DNA of 17,683 nt, from assembly GCA_017610485.1 (NCBI GenBank), contig JAFCBY010000007.1:1-17683 (forward strand), read 5' to 3'. The notes under the pieces were generated by a model. That model ran no database searches, was not told the origin of the DNA, and saw only the letters and a program-made list of their open reading frames with translations. This DNA comes from Candidatus Falkowiibacteriota bacterium (lineage in GTDB: Archaea; Iainarchaeota; Iainarchaeia; Iainarchaeales; GCA-2688035). Both the position numbers and the translations under genes were made by a program. Positions within the stretch are counted from its first letter, which is position 1. Each line of letters opens with the position of its first letter. Below are positions 14,822 through 17,683 of the stretch, piece by piece.

Positions 14822-15376
14822 ATGGATAAGAAAGCGCAGATCGGTCTAGATTACATTGTAAGCTATGGCTGGGCGGTTATCCTAATCGCGTCCCTTGTGG
14901 CGGTGGTGCTCTTTTTAGTTTACCCTGAAAGCACAGAATTTGACTGCACAATAGACGACCAAAGGAACCTCCTTTTTGAGGGCATAACCGACTTCTCTTT
15001 TGGGGAAGCAGACTCAGTGGATCTTTGGGCCGGCGGAAAAATAGGACTGCAAAACATTTCGGGAGGAAAAATAACCATCACCGAAGTAAAGAAGGACGGC
15101 TACTTCTACGGCAAGCCATCGCTTGCAGGAGTATCGTGCTCGGGCATAAACAGCGGGGACTTAGTCCTTCTTGGAGACAAAAGAAAGTTTGAAATAACAG
15201 GGCTTGAAATAAGCTTTAGCCCAAAGGTCTCAGTGCCTGAATCAGACTGTGATCTCTATTTGGGCAAGGAAAATTTTTTTGACAAGAAACGCGGAAAGAT
15301 ATACATTTCATTCACAGACGAAGACAAGCTCCCACACCAGGTAACAATCACCTGCAAGGGATTTCCTCCCAAATAA
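14822..15376 (+). CDS. YGWA-type class III pilin-like protein
   Basis: 184 residues. The ATG at 14822 is chosen over an in-frame start at 14771 because it puts MDKKAQIGLDY right at the N-terminus, with the TATA-like box upstream of it. The signal has KKA before Q and Asp at +5, then YIVSYGWAVILIASLVAVV, the YGWA motif seen in many archaeal class III proteins. The soluble part has four Cys (C42, C106, C143, C178) and a GGKI-I-EV core that resembles the first 145 residues of the gene at 16945. It is probably exported and anchored or polymerised. It is monocistronic in this window. Confidence 0.88.
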   Translation: MDKKAQIGLDYIVSYGWAVILIASLVAVVLFLVYPESTEFDCTIDDQRNLLFEGITDFSFGEADSVDLWAGGKIGLQNISGGKITITEVKKDGYFYGKPSLAGVSCSGINSGDLVLLGDKRKFEITGLEISFSPKVSVPESDCDLYLGKENFFDKKRGKIYISFTDEDKLPHQVTITCKGFPPK

Positions 15377-15382
15377 GAACGG

Positions 15383-15390
15383 CTATAAGG
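15383..15390 (+). promoter_or_regulatory. TATA-like box for the Nudix gene
   Basis: CTATAAGG centred about 27 bases before the ATG at 15414, immediately after the preceding gene's stop codon. No SD is present, which is consistent with a leaderless mRNA. Confidence 0.55.
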
Positions 15391-15413
15391 CTTTTCCCAC
15401 ACAATCCTATTGA

Positions 15414-15836
15414 ATGCCGAAAGAAAAGTCAGTGGGCGGAACAATCTTCAAAGAGGGCAACCCCAGGCAATTTCTCCTGCTTCACTACAACGCAGGGCAC
15501 TGGGGATTTCCCAAAGGGCATGTCGAAGAAAACGAAACAGAGGAGCAAACCCTCTTAAGGGAAATTCATGAGGAAACAAGCCTGACAAAACTGGAAATAC
15601 TGCCTGGCTTCAGGGAACAAACAAGCTACTTCTTCCGAAGGGAAACACAAACAATTTTCAAAGAGGTAATCTTCTACCTCCTGAAAGCAGAAAGACACGA
15701 AGTGAAAATTTCACACGAACACCAAGGATTTGAATGGCTTCCATTCCAAGAAGCCCTTGAAAGGCTTTCCTTCAAGAACACCAAGCAGGTCCTGCAAAAG
15801 GCAAACTCTTTCCTAAGTGGAAAAACACTCCAATAA
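15414..15836 (+). CDS. Nudix hydrolase, Ap4A-hydrolase-like
   Basis: 140 residues. The Nudix box is G35-x5-E41-x7-R49-E50-x2-E53-E54, with Thr55 where Gly is usual; the Glu residues that bind Mg2+ are present. The preceding GHWGFPKGH and the early SVGGTIF are typical of the small bis(5'-nucleosyl)-tetraphosphatase branch. The length also fits that branch. Likely reaction: Mg-dependent cleavage of a nucleoside diphosphate linked to another group, such as Ap4A to ATP and AMP; the exact substrate cannot be read from sequence. It is cytoplasmic. It ends 16 bases from the convergent kinase gene. Confidence 0.9.
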   Translation: MPKEKSVGGTIFKEGNPRQFLLLHYNAGHWGFPKGHVEENETEEQTLLREIHEETSLTKLEILPGFREQTSYFFRRETQTIFKEVIFYLLKAERHEVKISHEHQGFEWLPFQEALERLSFKNTKQVLQKANSFLSGKTLQ

Positions 15837-15852
15837 AATTATGTAGAAGTAA

Positions 15853-16818
15853 TTAGATTTTTTCTTTTCTTGCCTTTGCTGTCTCATGCTCTGCAATAAA
15901 CTCGTTTAATTCACGCTGGGTCAAGAGCTTGTTCTTCGCGCCCAAGTGCATTATTACGCTCAGCGCATTGCCTGTTCCAAAATCCATTGCCTTTTCAACT
16001 GGCAGGCCCTTTGCAATTGCGGCAACAAAGCCTGAGTGGAAGGCATCGCCTGCCCCTGTTGTGTCCGCAATCTTTGCCTTGAAGGCCGGCTTGAAGTAAT
16101 AGTGGGTGCCGTCAAAGGCATGCGCTCCCTTTGCACCCTCTGTCACAACAACCAGGGGGACAAAGGATTGAAGGCTCTGCAGCTGCTTCTTAACAGCCTT
16201 TTCCTTTGTCAAAAGCCCTGCCTCACCCTTATTCAGAAGCAGAATGTCAACCTTTTTCAAATAGCCTGAGAGCCTTTTCAGCCCGAGCTTTATCTCAGAC
16301 ATTCCCGGATTGAACGAAACGCTTATTCCGCGCTTTTCTGCAAACTCAAGAATTGTCCCCAAGACATGTGGCTTGCAGTGGAAGCTGCTTACATGCATCC
16401 ATTTGGTTTGGCTTAGCCAGGGCCAGTGCACTTGCCGCTTCATCCTAAAGTGTGTTGTCGCGCCGCCGTAGACAAGGATTATCCTGTCCTGGCCAAACCC
16501 GGTCAAAATCGCGCTGTAGGCCGTGCTGTAACCTGGAAGCCTTTTCACAAGCTTTGTACTCACCTTCTCCTTCCGCAGCTCCCTCAACACGAGCTTTCCG
16601 CCAGGGTCATCCCCAACAGCCGCCAAAACCGCGCTCTTCAAACCAAGCCGCCTGAAGCCAACCGCTGTATTGGTTGCACCACCGCCAGTGCTGTAAAAGA
16701 TGCTGTCAACCTCTTGCTTGTGCCCAACCGGCAGCATAAGGTTTCCCTTCTCCACCTTGCCCTTCATGGAGATGAATGCATCAATCGTGGCATTTCCAAC
16801 ACATACTATGTCGAACAT
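15853..16818 (-). CDS. PfkB-family sugar or nucleoside kinase
   Basis: 321 residues. The ATG at 16818 is preferred over a longer frame to 16866 because an AATAAAAA TATA-like box lies 23-32 bases upstream of it and inside the longer version. MFDIVCVGNATIDAF is the usual first strand of the ribokinase fold. Signature 1 is GGGATNTAVGFRRLG (45-59), NPG is at 170-172, the Mg-site NxxE is NKGE (196-199), and signature 2 is DTTGAGDAF (252-260) with catalytic base D258. It transfers phosphate from ATP to a sugar or nucleoside; the substrate is not determinable by eye. Length matches the family. It is cytoplasmic, transcribed alone, and convergent with the Nudix gene. Confidence 0.93.
   Translation of the reverse strand: MFDIVCVGNATIDAFISMKGKVEKGNLMLPVGHKQEVDSIFYSTGGGATNTAVGFRRLGLKSAVLAAVGDDPGGKLVLRELRKEKVSTKLVKRLPGYSTAYSAILTGFGQDRIILVYGGATTHFRMKRQVHWPWLSQTKWMHVSSFHCKPHVLGTILEFAEKRGISVSFNPGMSEIKLGLKRLSGYLKKVDILLLNKGEAGLLTKEKAVKKQLQSLQSFVPLVVVTEGAKGAHAFDGTHYYFKPAFKAKIADTTGAGDAFHSGFVAAIAKGLPVEKAMDFGTGNALSVIMHLGAKNKLLTQRELNEFIAEHETAKARKEKI
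15858..15871 (+). terminator. T-rich terminator-like run for the Nudix transcript
   Basis: Six T, a C, four T, a C and two T begin 22 bases after the Nudix stop codon, inside the 3' end of the convergent kinase gene. Archaeal transcripts commonly end at such T-runs without a hairpin. Confidence 0.4.
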
Positions 16819-16840
16819 CAAACCATTAACAGTTTCCAGC

Positions 16841-16850
16841 TTTTTATTCC
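16841..16850 (-). promoter_or_regulatory. TATA-like box for the PfkB kinase
   Basis: GGAATAAAAA on the minus strand, 23-32 bases before the ATG at 16818. It sets the kinase start and suggests a leaderless mRNA. Confidence 0.5.
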
Positions 16851-16905
16851 TTTGCCCGCCGGGCACAGCCCTCTCCGTTTTCCGCCCCTTTTCACTAAAA
16901 AAGAA

Positions 16906-16913
16906 TTAAATAC
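16906..16913 (+). promoter_or_regulatory. TATA-like box for pilin-like repeat protein
   Basis: TTAAATAC centred about 36 bases before the ATG at 16945, the same element and spacing as upstream of 14822. Confidence 0.5.
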
Positions 16914-16944
16914 ATCAAAATCCTATCTATAACGAAGTGGTTCC

Positions 16945-17683
16945 ATGAATTCAACTGCGCAGGCAGCCTTGGAGTATTTGATGACCTATGGCTGGGCTTT
17001 GGTGTTGATTGCAAGTGTTGTGGCCGTCCTAGTCTTTATCATAAGCAGCCCTGCTTCCGAGGTAACCTTTTCTTCCAGTGACCCTACTAAAATCATGTTA
17101 AAATCCGGAGCAATTCAGGGAACGGACGCAGTAGCAAAACTAACAAACGTCACTGGCGGAAGACTCAACATCACAGGCATTGCGGCAACAGGCGCAAGCT
17201 ACACTTTGCCTTGCACAATAAACGAGGAAACGACAAACATTGACATACCGGCAGGCTCAGTAATGGAACTAAACTGCCCCCTCTCAGGAGAAGACCCAGC
17301 AGGCGCAGTCACAGTAACCTACAACGACTTTGCAGGACTGGAAAGAACCGTGGTCATTCGCATTGCAGGTGGAAGCGGGTCTGCCAGCGTCGCAACTTTC
17401 AGCCAAAATTTTGGTAGCAGTAGCTTTGATTCTGGTTATTCTGTTGTTTCTGTTTCTGATGGTTTTGTTGTTGCTGGCAGAACCGGTTTTCCTGATCAGG
17501 TTTATTTGTTGAAGACTGATTTGTCTGGGGATTTGTTGTGGGAGAAGAATTTTGGTGGCAGTGGCTTTGATTCTGGTTATTCTGTTGTTTCTGTTTCTGA
17601 TGGTTTTGTTGTTGCCGGGTCTACTAGTTCTTTTGGTTCTGGTGATCAGGTTTATTTGTTGAAGACTGATTTGTCTGGGAATT
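16945..17683 (+). CDS. YGWA-type pilin-like protein fused to propeller-like repeats (3' end outside window)
   Basis: 246 codons are visible, open to the right edge. MNSTAQAALEYLMTYGWALV gives a class III signal (Q at +1, Glu at +5) and a YGWA helix like the gene at 14822. Residues ~40-145 are a small beta-rich domain with GGRLNI and two Cys, related in layout to that gene. From about residue 150 a repeat begins, with units of 47 and at least 45 residues: NFG-S-FDSGYSVVSVSDGF, VVAG, and DQVYLLKTDLSG. This matches the widespread repeat of the form FGGSGDD-GYSVV-T-DGG, which is thought to form beta-propellers. Codon choice switches sharply at the join. It is likely a surface protein displaying a propeller; function unknown. 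Confidence 0.88.
   Translation, partial: MNSTAQAALEYLMTYGWALVLIASVVAVLVFIISSPASEVTFSSSDPTKIMLKSGAIQGTDAVAKLTNVTGGRLNITGIAATGASYTLPCTINEETTNIDIPAGSVMELNCPLSGEDPAGAVTVTYNDFAGLERTVVIRIAGGSGSASVATFSQNFGSSSFDSGYSVVSVSDGFVVAGRTGFPDQVYLLKTDLSGDLLWEKNFGGSGFDSGYSVVSVSDGFVVAGSTSSFGSGDQVYLLKTDLSGN
17407..17683 (+). repeat. Near-identical tandem coding repeats, period 141 bases then longer
   Basis: Unit 1 begins at 17407 and unit 2 at 17548. From TTTGATTCTGGTTATTCTG onward about 50 bases are identical between units, as is the GTTTATTTGTTGAAGACTGA segment. Unit 2 has three extra codons near its middle. The array leaves the window, so the number of copies is unknown. Confidence 0.9.

Noticed and set aside
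16819..16866. N-terminal extension of the PfkB kinase
   Set aside because: The extra 16 residues precede the normal first strand of the family and contain the TATA-like box.
17407..17683. CRISPR-like array
   Set aside because: The repeats are tandem, in frame and coding, with no unique spacers between them.
1..17683. tRNA, rRNA, insertion sequence or integrase
   Set aside because: None was recognised on either strand. All gaps over 50 bases were read and contain only promoter-like or hairpin sequence.

Overview
This window looks archaeal. Nine of the proteins open with short class III (type IV pilin-like) signal segments, such as a KAQIALEY-type motif followed by one hydrophobic helix. Several genes have a TATA-like box about 25-36 bases before the start codon and no Shine-Dalgarno site, which is the archaeal leaderless style. 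The YGWA-type pilin-like proteins and the very large Cys- and Asn-rich secreted proteins suggest a DPANN-type lineage, but no rRNA or other marker is present, so the lineage is only a guess. No mobile element, CRISPR array, tRNA or rRNA was seen.

Left and centre (1-13899, all minus strand, read from high to low coordinates): two copies in tandem of one operon plan. Cassette A is P1a (13899-13384), P2a (13382-12936), P3a (12945-12415), a 1704-residue von Willebrand A (VWA) protein (12449-7335) and a fifth membrane-anchored protein P5 (7338-6316). Cassette B is P1b (6261-5746), P2b (5746-5267), P3b (5267-4053) and a second giant VWA protein (4034 to beyond base 1). Genes overlap or nearly touch, so each cassette should be one transcript. 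P1a/P1b, P2a/P2b and P3a/P3b look like ancient paralogue pairs. The gene content resembles bacterial TadE/TadF/TadG (small pseudopilins plus a VWA-bearing pilin-anchored protein), although no sequence homology to Tad is claimed.

The most interesting signal is how binding modules have been loaded into these proteins. Both giants have their VWA domain split straight after the DxSxS metal-site motif by about 900 residues, and the domain then resumes with the remaining metal-site Thr and Asp intact. In giant A the cargo is a beta-propeller which is itself split by two LamG lectin-like domains and a carbohydrate-binding-like domain. In giant B the cargo is different LamG domains plus Cys-rich segments. 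P3b carries a complete LamG domain at a point where its paralogue P3a is uninterrupted, so an occupied/empty pair is visible directly. The inferred system is a surface pilus-like structure with exchangeable adhesin cargo.

Right (14024-17683): a divergent gene for a transglutaminase-fold protein whose nucleophile position is Asp instead of Cys; a 184-residue YGWA-type pilin-like protein; a Nudix hydrolase (Ap4A-hydrolase-like); a convergent PfkB-family sugar or nucleoside kinase; and a partial YGWA-type pilin-like protein that runs off the right edge. In that last gene, codon use changes abruptly at about 17393 where a 47-50 residue beta-propeller-like repeat begins, with nearly identical DNA between units.
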